In this document: positions 1 to 7,995 of the stretch, one piece after another | Layout: every line of letters starts with the position of its first letter | How positions within the stretch are numbered: the stretch's first letter is position 1 | Assembly (NCBI RefSeq): GCF_902170305.1 | Contig: NZ_CABHWW010000028.1 | Coordinates: 124,001-188,000, forward strand | DNA from: Yersinia alsatica | Lineage (GTDB): Bacteria; Pseudomonadota; Gammaproteobacteria; Enterobacterales; Enterobacteriaceae | Direction of reading: 5' to 3' | DNA length: 64,000 bases | The notes under the pieces: generated by a model | Database searches by the model: none | Seen by the model: the letters and a program-made list of their open reading frames with translations, nothing else | Told to the model about the DNA's origin: nothing | Made by a program: the position numbers and the translations under genes

Positions 1-1
1 T

Positions 2-1204
2 TTGGCTATCGGTCAGCGCTGTCGTATTGAAAGCACGCAAGAAACTTTTATTGATGCACAAGTTGTCGGCTTTGATAGGGAGGTCACTTACCTGATGCCC
101 TTTAAACATCCCGATGGTCTGATGGGCGGCGCACGGGTTTTTCCTGCTGATCTGGGTGACGAATTAATGATTGGCGACAGTTGGCTTGGGCGTGTTGTGA
201 ATGGTTTGGGCGAGCCCATTGATGGCAAGGGAGTGCTGAGTGGCGATACACCATTGCCCTCGCAGTTACCGCAAATTCACCCTTTGCAACGCCAGCCAGT
301 CAGTGCGCCATTGGATGTGGGCGTCAAGGCCATCAATGGCCTACTCACCATCGGCAAAGGGCAGCGAGTTGGCTTGATGGCGGGCAGTGGCGTGGGTAAA
401 AGCATGCTGCTAGGTATGATGACGCGCTATACCCAAGCCGATGTGGTGGTGGTGGGTTTAATTGGCGAACGTGGCCGCGAAGTGAAAGAATTTATCGAGC
501 ATTCATTGCAGGCCAGTGGCATGGCAAAGTCAGTGGTCATTGCCGCACCGGCAGATGAATCTCCACTCATGCGCATCAAGGCCACAGAGCTGTGTCATTC
601 CATCGCCACTTATTATCGTGATAAAGGCTTGGATGTGCTGCTGTTGGTGGATTCATTGACCCGCTATGCCATGGCGCAACGGGAAATAGCGCTCTCATTG
701 GGCGAGCCGCCAGCCACCAAAGGCTACCCGCCATCCGCTTTTAGTATCATTCCCCGTCTGGCCGAAAGTGCCGGTAACAGCCACGGCAGTGGCACCATGA
801 CCGCCATTTATACAGTATTAGCGGAAGGTGACGATCAACAGGATCCGATAGTTGACTGTGCCAGAGCGGTATTGGATGGTCACATTGTCTTGACGCGAAA
901 GCTGGCGGAGGCCGGGCACTATCCCGCCATTGATATCGGCCAATCAATCAGTCGTTGTATGAATCAAATAACCTCGCACGATCAGATCCTCTCAGCGCGA
1001 TCATTAAAGCAATGCTATGCCGATTATATGGCGATCAAGCCCTTGATCCCGTTAGGGGGATATGTGCCGGGAGCCGATCCTGCGGTGGATTTGGCAGTGC
1101 AGACATACCCGGCGATTATCGATTTCCTGCGCCAGGAAGTGACTCAACTAGCGTCACTTGCCGCCACCCTTACACATTTAAAGGCGTTATACCCTCATAA
1201 CTAA
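2..1204 (+). CDS. lfiI: Flagellar export ATPase, lateral system (FliI/LfiI), 5' partial
   Basis: Cytoplasmic ATPase of the flagellar type III export apparatus, which energises unloading of chaperone-substrate complexes at the export gate. The visible 400 residues carry a Walker A loop AGSGVGKS near residue 127, a Walker B strand LLLVDS followed by LTRYAMAQRE, and the F1-ATPase-like run GEPPATKGYPPS. The family is usually about 440-460 residues and the frame is open to the window edge, so roughly 40-50 N-terminal residues lie upstream; the TTG at base 2 is not the real start. lfiJ follows 16 bp downstream, as in other flagellar loci. I assign it to the lateral (Flag-2) system because all genes that follow belong to one; the protein alone would not separate LfiI from primary FliI. 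Confidence 0.93.
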   Translation: MAIGQRCRIESTQETFIDAQVVGFDREVTYLMPFKHPDGLMGGARVFPADLGDELMIGDSWLGRVVNGLGEPIDGKGVLSGDTPLPSQLPQIHPLQRQPVSAPLDVGVKAINGLLTIGKGQRVGLMAGSGVGKSMLLGMMTRYTQADVVVVGLIGERGREVKEFIEHSLQASGMAKSVVIAAPADESPLMRIKATELCHSIATYYRDKGLDVLLLVDSLTRYAMAQREIALSLGEPPATKGYPPSAFSIIPRLAESAGNSHGSGTMTAIYTVLAEGDDQQDPIVDCARAVLDGHIVLTRKLAEAGHYPAIDIGQSISRCMNQITSHDQILSARSLKQCYADYMAIKPLIPLGGYVPGADPAVDLAVQTYPAIIDFLRQEVTQLASLAATLTHLKALYPHN

Positions 1205-1220
1205 TTAACAGGTATGCAGA

Positions 1221-1682
1221 ATGGATACCATCAACACGCTGCGACAATTGCAGCAGTTGCGTCAACAAGCATTGAATCAGGCAAGTAGTCAATTGGCACA
1301 ACAGAAGCAGTTGTGTCAGCGTTATCAGAGCAATATCAATGCATTGATTTCATTAGCTGATTTATCATTAACAGCCACGCCAGTACTGGCACCTAAAGTG
1401 GCGGCCTTACAAATGGTAAATAATGCTCATTATAAGCGCCATATTCAGCGGGTTATTGATTGGCAAAAGCAGGAGCAGGTGCTGGCAAATATTGAAGCCA
1501 GTAAGTTGCAGCTTCAGTTACAGCAGCAGGCGTGTCGGGAAAAAACGGTGGCAGTGGTGCTAGAGCAACAACAAGAACTGCATAAATTGGAATTATCGCG
1601 GGGTGAACAGAAAACTACTGATGCTCAGGCGGCACAATGTTGGCAGCGACGCGCTTTACAGCAAGGTTCACTGGCAGGCTAA
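1221..1682 (+). CDS. lfiJ: FliJ-like flagellar export coiled-coil protein (LfiJ)
   Basis: A 153-residue Gln-rich, almost entirely helical protein directly after the export ATPase, matching the size and position of FliJ. FliJ is the central stalk of the ATPase ring and escorts chaperones to the export gate. The sequence is a long amphipathic coiled coil (for example RQLQQLRQQALNQASSQLAQ) with no other domain. FliJ proteins diverge quickly, so the call rests mainly on synteny, length and coiled-coil character. The ATG at 1221 is 16 bp after the lfiI stop. The gene is last in its operon: a terminator hairpin begins at its stop codon. Confidence 0.82.
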   Translation: MDTINTLRQLQQLRQQALNQASSQLAQQKQLCQRYQSNINALISLADLSLTATPVLAPKVAALQMVNNAHYKRHIQRVIDWQKQEQVLANIEASKLQLQLQQQACREKTVAVVLEQQQELHKLELSRGEQKTTDAQAAQCWQRRALQQGSLAG

Positions 1683-1706
1683 GCACTCAATTTGGGTGCT
1701 TTTTTT
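1682..1706 (+). terminator. Rho-independent terminator after lfiJ
   Basis: A 7-bp stem, AGCACTC with GGGTGCT (one G-T pair), around a 5-nt AATTT loop, followed by six T residues. It starts at the last base of the lfiJ stop codon and ends the lfi operon before the convergent lfgN. Confidence 0.85.
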
Positions 1707-1733
1707 ATGTATATTATGATGAAGATTATACTG

Positions 1734-1780
1734 ATAACCCCATCGCCATAGTGTGGATTAGACTATGGCGATGGGGTTAT
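1734..1780. repeat. Perfect 18-bp inverted repeat with 11-bp loop
   Basis: The left arm 1734-1751 (ATAACCCCATCGCCATAG) is exactly complementary to the right arm 1763-1780; the spacer is TGTGGATTAGA. It lies between the convergent lfiJ and lfgN, 28 bp beyond the lfiJ terminator. No T-tract follows on either strand, so it is not a classic terminator. It could be a strong transcript 3'-end barrier, a small palindromic repeat element, or a protein site. Confidence 0.8.
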
Positions 1781-1844
1781 TGGTGGGGAATATCCCATAA
1801 TATCACTGCGATAAAAGTTGATTGGTAGAGCCTATATTCGGCAA

Positions 1845-2285
1845 TCAGCCGGCATATAGAAAATCAGATTGGGTTGCTGTCAATGAAGATAGGATTTCCA
1901 TCTGCATGGTTAGCAACAGACCGTTATGGTGATTTTGCTGGCGACAAGCATCGGCACGTAAGCGTAAATCTGCCCATAATGCATAAGAATGCTCACGGTA
2001 ATGCAACGGTAAGTTGGATATTAGCATGTGCATACCTTCTTTATGGGCAGGTAGCTGTAATTCCTGCATCAATAATTGGCGTTCATTGGCTGTTTTATCA
2101 ATAATATCATATAGTTCAGTTAGCTTCGTATTAAGGATTTTCAGTGCTTCGGTGTCATGAGTAATCATGAATTCTCGCTGTTTTACCAGCAATTTTTCCA
2201 AGGCAATATAACGTTTACGATCTTCCTGAATAGACACCAACAACTGCTGCATTCTTTGCTGTTTTATTGCCAGTGTAGTTTCCAT
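1845..2285 (-). CDS. lfgN: FlgN-type chaperone for hook-associated proteins (LfgN)
   Basis: A 146-residue all-helical protein directly downstream of the anti-sigma factor gene, as flgN is in most flagellar systems. FlgN chaperones keep the hook-filament junction proteins FlgK and FlgL (here LfgK and LfgL) unpolymerised and export-competent in the cytoplasm. Visible features are a Gln/Lys-rich coiled coil at the N-terminus (IKQQRMQQLLVSIQEDRKRY) and no signal peptide or membrane segment. It starts 7 bp after lfgM and runs toward lfiJ. Primary-sequence conservation in this family is low; the call depends on order, size and helical character. Confidence 0.82.
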   Translation of the reverse strand: METTLAIKQQRMQQLLVSIQEDRKRYIALEKLLVKQREFMITHDTEALKILNTKLTELYDIIDKTANERQLLMQELQLPAHKEGMHMLISNLPLHYREHSYALWADLRLRADACRQQNHHNGLLLTMQMEILSSLTATQSDFLYAG

Positions 2286-2292
2286 TGCCGGG

Positions 2293-2568
2293 TCAGCTCC
2301 TGTGGAAATTGATCATCGCTTTAGCAATATCAGCGCTATTAAGCGTGATTTTACCGGCTTGAATGTCAGCTTTAACCGCCGCAACACTCAGTTTGTCTAT
2401 CTCTGGCATTGCCCCTAATTGCTGGTGCAATTCAGCGGTAGAGGCTGAGTGCTGCACGGTGTCAGCAATAGCATTAATCGGGGCTATTGCTTGAACTTTC
2501 GGGGCATTTTCATTTTTTGCGATGGGTTTCGCTACCATCATTTGTTGCCGATTTGCATTAATTTCCAT
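2293..2568 (-). CDS. lfgM: Anti-sigma-28 factor FlgM (LfgM)
   Basis: A 91-residue protein with a disordered, Ala/Gln-rich N-terminal half and the conserved FlgM C-terminus: LSVAAVKADIQAGKITLNSADIAKAMINFHRS-like, where the A-x-I-x-x-G-x-I and D-I-A-x-x-M pattern forms the sigma-binding helices. It would hold LafS (21728-22423) inactive until the hook is finished and FlgM is exported. The ATG at 2568 has a good Shine-Dalgarno AAGGTG eight bases upstream. It forms a reverse unit with lfgN; lfgA lies upstream on the same strand, 127 bp away, with a dyad between. Confidence 0.88.
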   Translation of the reverse strand: MEINANRQQMMVAKPIAKNENAPKVQAIAPINAIADTVQHSASTAELHQQLGAMPEIDKLSVAAVKADIQAGKITLNSADIAKAMINFHRS

Positions 2569-2623
2569 ATCAAATCACCTTTTAGTCAGTTAGCAAACGG
2601 TACGCAGAGTCGCCGTTGTTTTC

Positions 2624-2645
2624 GTTGTGGGCATATACCCACAAC
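2624..2645. promoter_or_regulatory. 8-bp dyad in the lfgA-lfgM gap
   Basis: GTTGTGGG (2624-2631) and CCCACAAC (2638-2645) are perfect inverted arms around a 6-bp centre, 56-77 bp upstream of the lfgM start. No T-tract follows on the minus strand, so a terminator for lfgA is unlikely. A regulator site or a leader hairpin for lfgMN is the simplest alternative, but no matching family could be named. Confidence 0.45.
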
Positions 2646-2695
2646 CTAATAAATATCGATGCTACTGAGATATAGCGTCACAGAATGGTCAAAAC

Positions 2696-3451
2696 TTAAC
2701 TGGTCGTAATGCCCAGCATTCTCACTTTGCCAATATCATCGACAATGGCACTGATAGTGCGTTTGCTGCTGAGGTTTTTCACTTTGATAAGCTCACCTTT
2801 ACGGCCATTCTTTAGGGCTTCACCTAACATGCGGGCTTCAATGCCGTCCTGCTGCGCAATCATCAATACATGCTGACCACGGGTGACTAAAACCGGTTGT
2901 TCTAACTGTGTCGCCGTTACCGTTTGTAGGCCACGAATACGCCGCTTAACGGTGAATCCGACTATTTCATCCGGGTTAGTTAGGTAGCCGCCCTGGGTGG
3001 TCGCAATATTTTTCTTCTTCAATTCAATATCGTCAGGGGTTACCACCTTACCGCGCTCAAGGGTGTTTTTTGCTACCCAAACGGGCAGATAAATATCTGG
3101 TTTTACCGTCACTGCCACTTCCCAACCTTGTCCATCACTACAACTGATGTCATAGCGCAAACGCGATAAATCATGATGCCCATTTTGCGGCGAGGCCACG
3201 CGAATTTCACTTTTGCAGGCTTTATAGCGGCTGACTTCGGCGGGAACAAAAATATTCATTTTAGCGGTATAGCCTTGCCAGTTTTTATTTTTGGCAGTTT
3301 GGCCGATATCCGCGCTGGCGGCTTGCAATGCCCGCGCATAAACCTGTTTTCGGGCGTGAGTTTCAGTGCTGTGGGCGGTGCTCATCGACAGTGAGATAAG
3401 GCAAATAAAGAGGGAGAGCAGCCGATAGCGACGACGGATAAAAAAAGTCAT
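2696..3451 (-). CDS. lfgA: Flagella basal body P-ring assembly chaperone FlgA (LfgA)
   Basis: Periplasmic chaperone for P-ring (LfgI) assembly. The protein has an N-terminal signal segment (basic RRRYRLL, then a hydrophobic SLFICLISLSMS, probable cleavage near AHS) followed by a SAF-type domain (residues roughly 120-250: ARVxxRGxxVxxDDIxLKK-like and ends RTISAIVDDIGKVRMLG). The frame stays open upstream to 3637, but that longer version would run through the lfgB sigma-54 promoter and into lfgB on the other strand. It would also place 62 unlike residues before the signal peptide, so I start at the ATG at 3451 (251 residues). An ATG at 3514 is the main alternative. Confidence 0.85.
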   Translation of the reverse strand: MTFFIRRRYRLLSLFICLISLSMSTAHSTETHARKQVYARALQAASADIGQTAKNKNWQGYTAKMNIFVPAEVSRYKACKSEIRVASPQNGHHDLSRLRYDISCSDGQGWEVAVTVKPDIYLPVWVAKNTLERGKVVTPDDIELKKKNIATTQGGYLTNPDEIVGFTVKRRIRGLQTVTATQLEQPVLVTRGQHVLMIAQQDGIEARMLGEALKNGRKGELIKVKNLSSKRTISAIVDDIGKVRMLGITTS

Positions 3452-3527
3452 AACCAAGGGGAAAAATAGCTTCCCATTACGAGGTTCTAATAGATAAAAA
3501 GTATTGATATTCATGATGTTATAAACC

Positions 3528-3543
3528 TGGCACGTTGTTTGCA
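3528..3543 (+). promoter_or_regulatory. Sigma-54 (-24/-12) promoter of the lfgB operon
   Basis: TGGCACGTTGTTTGCA matches the RpoN consensus TGGCAC-N5-TTGCW at every conserved position, with GG (3529-3530) and GC (3541-3542) exactly 10 bp apart. The predicted start site is near 3554, giving a leader of about 48 nt before the lfgB GTG (3602), which has an AGGA Shine-Dalgarno at 3590. Lateral flagellar hook/basal-body genes are known to be RpoN-dependent with the activator LafK, which should lie upstream of this window. Confidence 0.92.
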
Positions 3544-3601
3544 TTATTGGATGTGAATTCGTGCAATAACAGCGTTTAAACATCAAATCAGGACGTATTT
3601 T

Positions 3602-3967
3602 GTGGGTATTGATTTTCAGAAAGCACTCGGGGTTCACCCGATGGCGATGCAGCTTCGACTTACCAGAGCAGAACTGCTATCAGCCAACCTGGCGAATGTG
3701 AATACGCCAAATTTCCAGGCTAAAGATATTGATTTCGGCGCTGAAATGCAACGGGCAAAACGAGGTGGGGTTGGAATGACATCCGCTCAAATGACATTAC
3801 CTCAAATGAAATACCGGTTGCCTTATCAACCCTCACAAGATGGCAATACCGTGGCATTGAATGTCGAGCAGGCAGAGTTTTCAAAAAATGCCCTCGATTA
3901 TCAAACCAGTCTGTCATTTCTCAATATGAAACTAACGGGTTTGAAGCAAGCGATTGAAGGGAAATAA
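3602..3967 (+). CDS. lfgB: Flagellar proximal rod protein FlgB (LfgB)
   Basis: A 121-residue rod protein, polymerised in the periplasm as part of the proximal rod that joins the MS-ring to the drive shaft. It shows the flagellar rod/hook N-terminal signature LRLTRAELLSANLANVNTPNFQAKDIDF and a C-terminal helix ending NMKLTGLKQAIEGK. The GTG start at 3602 is supported by AGGA eight bases upstream and by the sigma-54 leader. It is first in a tightly packed operon: lfgC begins 2 bp after its stop. Confidence 0.95.
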   Translation: MGIDFQKALGVHPMAMQLRLTRAELLSANLANVNTPNFQAKDIDFGAEMQRAKRGGVGMTSAQMTLPQMKYRLPYQPSQDGNTVALNVEQAEFSKNALDYQTSLSFLNMKLTGLKQAIEGK

Positions 3968-3969
3968 AG

Positions 3970-4395
3970 ATGTCGTTTAACAATATTTATCGGGTATCAG
4001 GCTCTGCGATGACAGCCCAAACCATCAGGCTCAACACCATCGCCAGTAATTTGGCTAATGCTGAGTCACCCGCTGCTTCTGCGGCCGATGTTTACAAGGC
4101 GCGTAGCCCCATATTTTCAGCCGTGTATCCCCCACGCAATGCCGCTAATCCTAGGGGCCTCAGCGGGGCGCAGGTACAGGTGCGGGATGTGGTGGAAACC
4201 GGCGGTGCGGTGCAGCGTTATGAACCCAATCACCCGCTGGCTAACCCGCAGGGCTATGTGTTTTATCCCGCGGTGAATGTGGTCTCGGAGATGGCAGACA
4301 TGATGTCGGCTTCACGCAGTTTCGAGACCAATGTTGAAGTCCTTAACAGTGTGAAAAGCATGCAGCAGAGCGTGTTAAGGCTTGGAGAGCGCTAA
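3970..4395 (+). CDS. lfgC: Flagellar proximal rod protein FlgC (LfgC)
   Basis: A 141-residue rod subunit with the N-terminal signature YRVSGSAMTAQTIRLNTIASNLANAES and the conserved FlgC C-terminus (VNVVSEMADMMSASRSFETNVEVLNSVKSM-like), the coiled-coil D0 helix of rod and hook proteins. The length matches FlgC (about 135-140). It lies between lfgB and lfgD with 2-bp gaps, so translation is probably coupled. Confidence 0.95.
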   Translation: MSFNNIYRVSGSAMTAQTIRLNTIASNLANAESPAASAADVYKARSPIFSAVYPPRNAANPRGLSGAQVQVRDVVETGGAVQRYEPNHPLANPQGYVFYPAVNVVSEMADMMSASRSFETNVEVLNSVKSMQQSVLRLGER

Positions 4396-4397
4396 TC

Positions 4398-5057
4398 ATG
4401 AATATTAATGAAACTAGAAATTTATCAACGAAGACGAATAACGCGCTTTCCCCTGCGGGAGGGGAGTTGGCCACTGGCGATCAGCTTAATAACCAGTTTA
4501 TGACGTTATTGGTGGCGCAGATTCAGAATCAAGATCCACTGAATCCGACTGATGGCACTGAATTTGTCAGCCAGATGGCCCAGCTCTCGCAGGTTCAATC
4601 TACCGAGAACATGGCCAAGATGCTCAATCGCAGCACGGTACAGATGGAAAAGATGCAAGCCATGGCTACAGCCAATCTGGTTGGGCAGAAAGTCATGGTC
4701 GAGAGCAACACTGTTGAGTTGGATAAACAGAACCAAAGTGGGCGTCTGACCTTACAGCATGCAGCATCATCGGTAGCGATTTATTTAACTGATGAGTCAG
4801 GGCAGGAGCACCGAATCGATTTGGGCGAACAATCCGCTGGCAATGTGGATTTCACTATCGATCCCGCGAAGCACCATCTTAAACCGGGTAAATACCAGCT
4901 CAGCGTGGTGAGCAGCAGTGGGGAAGAATTCATTCCGCTGGAACTCTCGGGGACTGTTAACTCGGTACGTATCCCGCCACAGGGCGGTGCTGCGCAATTG
5001 AATATTACCGGTCTTGGTGATGTTTCTTACAGCAAAATCAAACAGTTTGGTTTTTAG
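4398..5057 (+). CDS. lfgD: Hook assembly scaffold FlgD (LfgD)
   Basis: The hook cap, needed for hook subunit polymerisation and later displaced by LfgK. The 219 residues include the FlgD N-terminal signature FMTLLVAQIQNQDPLNPTDG and FVSQMAQLSQVQSTENM near residues 34-75. Then come a beta-rich FlgD Ig/Tudor-like region and the C-terminus LGDVSYSKIKQFGF. It has the usual FlgD length and its normal place between flgC and flgE. Confidence 0.94.
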   Translation: MNINETRNLSTKTNNALSPAGGELATGDQLNNQFMTLLVAQIQNQDPLNPTDGTEFVSQMAQLSQVQSTENMAKMLNRSTVQMEKMQAMATANLVGQKVMVESNTVELDKQNQSGRLTLQHAASSVAIYLTDESGQEHRIDLGEQSAGNVDFTIDPAKHHLKPGKYQLSVVSSSGEEFIPLELSGTVNSVRIPPQGGAAQLNITGLGDVSYSKIKQFGF

Positions 5058-5111
5058 CGCCATACCGATAAATCCTAAAAATAACCCATTACTTTATAAG
5101 AGAAATATTTT

Positions 5112-6305
5112 ATGAGTTTTAGCATTGCCAATACCGGCCTGAGTGCAGTGAATGAGCAGTTGAGTTCTGTCAGTAACAATATTGCTAACTCGGGAACCAA
5201 GGGTTTTAAGTCTAGCCGGACTGAATTCTCCTCTATGTATGCTCAATCGCAACCACTGGGCGTGGGTGTTAGCGGCACGTCACAAAATATCAGTAAAGAT
5301 GGCTCTATCGAGAAAACCGGCAATGCAATGGATTTGGCTATTTCCGGCAGCGGTTTTTTTGTGGTGAAAAACAGCAGCGGTGATGAGGCTTATACCCGCG
5401 CGGGTATGTTCAGCAGTGATAAAAATGGTTTCTTAGTCAATGCTAGTGGCATGAAATTACAAGGTTATGGTGTTGATGCTGCCGGTAATTTGCAGACTAA
5501 CATCATCACTGATTTGAAGATAAGTACGACCGGTATACCGGCAAAAGCCACCAGCAAACTGGACTTTATGACCAACTTACCTGCTGGTGATGCTCGTCCG
5601 ACCAATTCCACCTTCAGTCCTACTGATAAAACCTCTTATAACCATATGTCCACATCGACGGCTTATGACTCATTGGGCCGTCAGCATATGCTGACACAAT
5701 ATTTTGTTAAGACTAACAATCCTGGTGAGTGGGATGTGCATTATGCTGTTGACGGTGCCGTGCAGACAGGTACACATCAACTTAAGTTTGATACCTCAGG
5801 CGTGATGACGAGTGCAAGCACCAAAGCCATTACTGGCTCCTACACCCCAGCCGGTGCTGCAGGTTTCAATATTAATATCGATTACAGCGGTACGACACAA
5901 TTCCAATCTGAGTTTCTTCCTACCACCAATAAAGGTGATGGCTACACCTCTGGCACTAAAAACGGTGAGCGCATTGAAAATGATGGTTCGGTCTATGCCA
6001 CCTTTAGCAATGGCGAGCGGATGCTGCAGGGCAAGTTTGTATTAGCCAACTTTGCCAATCCTAATGGTTTAGCCGCCCAAAATGGTACCACCTGGACGGC
6101 AACCAACAAGTCGGGGGCGGCATTAATGGGGGCTCCCGGTTCTGGTTTGTTAGGTGATATTGAAGTTGGCGCACTGGAATCTTCTAACGTCGACTTAACC
6201 GCCGAGTTAGTTAACCTGATGACGGCGCAACGTAATTATCAGGCAAATACCAAAATCATCAGCACCAATGACAGCATGATGAATGCGCTGTTCCAGGTGT
6301 TGTAA
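5112..6305 (+). CDS. lfgE: Flagellar hook protein FlgE (LfgE)
   Basis: Structural subunit of the lateral hook. It is 397 residues long, has the N-terminal D0 motif NTGLSAVNEQLSSVSNNIAN, a FlgE/F/G signature (GSGFFVV, YTRAGMFSSDKNGFLVN), and the C-terminal helix ESSNVDLTAELVNLMTAQRN. The length is close to enterobacterial FlgE (about 400). It is preceded by a 54-bp gap; its stop overlaps the lfgF start by 1 bp (TAATG). Confidence 0.95.
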   Translation: MSFSIANTGLSAVNEQLSSVSNNIANSGTKGFKSSRTEFSSMYAQSQPLGVGVSGTSQNISKDGSIEKTGNAMDLAISGSGFFVVKNSSGDEAYTRAGMFSSDKNGFLVNASGMKLQGYGVDAAGNLQTNIITDLKISTTGIPAKATSKLDFMTNLPAGDARPTNSTFSPTDKTSYNHMSTSTAYDSLGRQHMLTQYFVKTNNPGEWDVHYAVDGAVQTGTHQLKFDTSGVMTSASTKAITGSYTPAGAAGFNINIDYSGTTQFQSEFLPTTNKGDGYTSGTKNGERIENDGSVYATFSNGERMLQGKFVLANFANPNGLAAQNGTTWTATNKSGAALMGAPGSGLLGDIEVGALESSNVDLTAELVNLMTAQRNYQANTKIISTNDSMMNALFQVL

Positions 6306-7036
6306 TGGATAAGCTTCTCTATACCGCCGTCAGCGGGGCTAACCGCAGCCTGACGCAACAAAAGATTCATGCCAACAATCTGGCTAACGTCAACACACAG
6401 GGATTTCGGGCTGATTTGGAGCGCGCCACGGCAACTCAGGTTCCTGGCGGCGGCTACAGCAGCCGCGTGGCGGTACTCAGCCAGAGTGCTGGGGTTGATA
6501 TGACCGCCGGTCATTTGCAGGAAACAGGCCGGGATCTGGATATTGCGCTGAAAGACCGTGGGCTGATTGCCGTGCTCAGTGGCGGCCGTGAGACTTATAC
6601 CCGCAATGGACAAATGAGCGTCGGCCCAGACGGTGATTTAACTATCAATGGGTTAGCGGTATTAGGGGAAGGCGGGCCAATTATGTTGCCGCCTTATTCC
6701 ACGATCTCGGTTGCTGATGACGGCACTATTACCATTATTCCACAAGAGGGCGGCATCAAAACGCCCACGGACATTGATCGCATCAAACTGGTGGATATTC
6801 CAACCAATCAACTGAGCAAAAATAACCGTGGTTTATTGGTGAGCCGCCGTGGCGCAGCCCCGCGCGATGACAATATCCAGCTAGTCAGTAAGCATCTGGA
6901 AAGTAGCAATATTTCCGCTATCAATGAAATGACCGCCAGTATCTCCCTCAGCCGCCAATTTGAAGCACAAATCAAAATGATGAAAGTGGCTGAAGATCTG
7001 GCGCAAACGGGTAACCGGATGATTCGTGGCAGCTAA
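6305..7036 (+). CDS. lfgF: Flagellar distal/proximal rod protein FlgF (LfgF)
   Basis: A 243-residue rod protein of the FlgE/F/G family, showing LTQQKIHANNLANVNTQGFRAD at the N-terminus, GLIAVLSGGRETYTRNGQMSV in the middle, and a C-terminal SSNISAINEMTASISLSRQFEAQIKMMK. It is translationally coupled to lfgE by a TAATG overlap. Size and order match flgF, with lfgG following after 55 bp. Confidence 0.95.
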   Translation: MDKLLYTAVSGANRSLTQQKIHANNLANVNTQGFRADLERATATQVPGGGYSSRVAVLSQSAGVDMTAGHLQETGRDLDIALKDRGLIAVLSGGRETYTRNGQMSVGPDGDLTINGLAVLGEGGPIMLPPYSTISVADDGTITIIPQEGGIKTPTDIDRIKLVDIPTNQLSKNNRGLLVSRRGAAPRDDNIQLVSKHLESSNISAINEMTASISLSRQFEAQIKMMKVAEDLAQTGNRMIRGS

Positions 7037-7091
7037 TCGCCGCCTTAATACATTTTTATTTAATGGATATCAACATTAGGGAGCAGTACGT

Positions 7092-7877
7092 ATGAATCCA
7101 GCCTTATGGGTCAGTAAAACCGGTTTGGCGGCACAAGATGCCAAGATGAATGCCATTTCGAACAATCTGGCTAACGTCAATACCGACGGCTTTAAACGTG
7201 ATCGGGTGGTATTTGAAGATCTGTTCTATCAAAACCAACGCGCTCCCGGCACGCCACTGGATCAAAACAATACCACGCCAAATGGTATTCAGTTTGGTAG
7301 CGGCGTCAAAGTCGTCGGGACACAAAAACAATTTACCGTCGGCAATATTAAGGTCACTAAAGGTGAATTTGATGTCGCCATTACCGGCCAAGGTTTCTTC
7401 CAAATTGAAACGACAGATGGCGGCTTGGCTTATACCCGCGCGGGCAATTTATCGATCAATGCTGATGGGGTGCTGACCAATGCGCAGGGCATGGCCATTA
7501 TTCCACAAATTGAGCTGCCACCGGGTGCTCAGGACTTGGCGATAGGCAAAGACGGCACGGTTACCGCTCGGGTTGGTGACGATGCCGAACCCGCAGAATT
7601 AGGGCAAATAACCCTGGTTAACTTTGTTAATCCCGCCGGTTTAGAGGCAGTGGGCGGCAACATGTACAAAGAAACTATCGCCAGTGGCACCGCAGTGGAA
7701 GGGGTGCCTGGTGAAGAGGCATTTGGCCAGTTGGAGCATGGTTCACTGGAAGGTTCCAATGTGCAGGTGGTGGAAGAAATGGTCGACATGATTACGGTGC
7801 AGCGGGCTTATGAGATGAATGCCAAAATGGTTTCTGCTGCCGATGACATGCTGAAGTTTGTGACTCAGAAGCTGTAA
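7092..7877 (+). CDS. lfgG: Flagellar distal rod protein FlgG (LfgG)
   Basis: Distal rod subunit, 261 residues, about the invariant FlgG size. Features are NAISNNLANVNTDGFKRDRVVFEDL (N-terminal rod signature), GQGFFQIETTDGGLAYTRAGNLS, and the C-terminal LEGSNVQVVEEMVDMITVQRAYEMNAK. The start ATG at 7092 has GGGAG a few bases upstream. It is followed by a 118-bp gap before lfgH. Confidence 0.96.
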   Translation: MNPALWVSKTGLAAQDAKMNAISNNLANVNTDGFKRDRVVFEDLFYQNQRAPGTPLDQNNTTPNGIQFGSGVKVVGTQKQFTVGNIKVTKGEFDVAITGQGFFQIETTDGGLAYTRAGNLSINADGVLTNAQGMAIIPQIELPPGAQDLAIGKDGTVTARVGDDAEPAELGQITLVNFVNPAGLEAVGGNMYKETIASGTAVEGVPGEEAFGQLEHGSLEGSNVQVVEEMVDMITVQRAYEMNAKMVSAADDMLKFVTQKL

Positions 7878-7995
7878 TCCCTTTTAGAACTTGACGTTGC
7901 AGAGGGGGAGTTAAGCGAACTCAATCGCTGGCTGCCTATCTGCAACCTCAATGACTTAGGGCCTGGCAGCCCATCTGTTGAAAAGTGAATGATGA

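Noticed and set aside
1832-1859. CTATAT/ATATAG plus CGGC/GCCG hairpin at the lfgN 3' end as a terminator
   Set aside because: It overlaps the lfgN stop region and has no T-tract on the minus strand; too weak to list as a terminator.
3452-3637. N-terminal extension of lfgA to 313 residues
   Set aside because: It would cross the lfgB sigma-54 promoter and lfgB start and put 62 atypical residues before the signal peptide.
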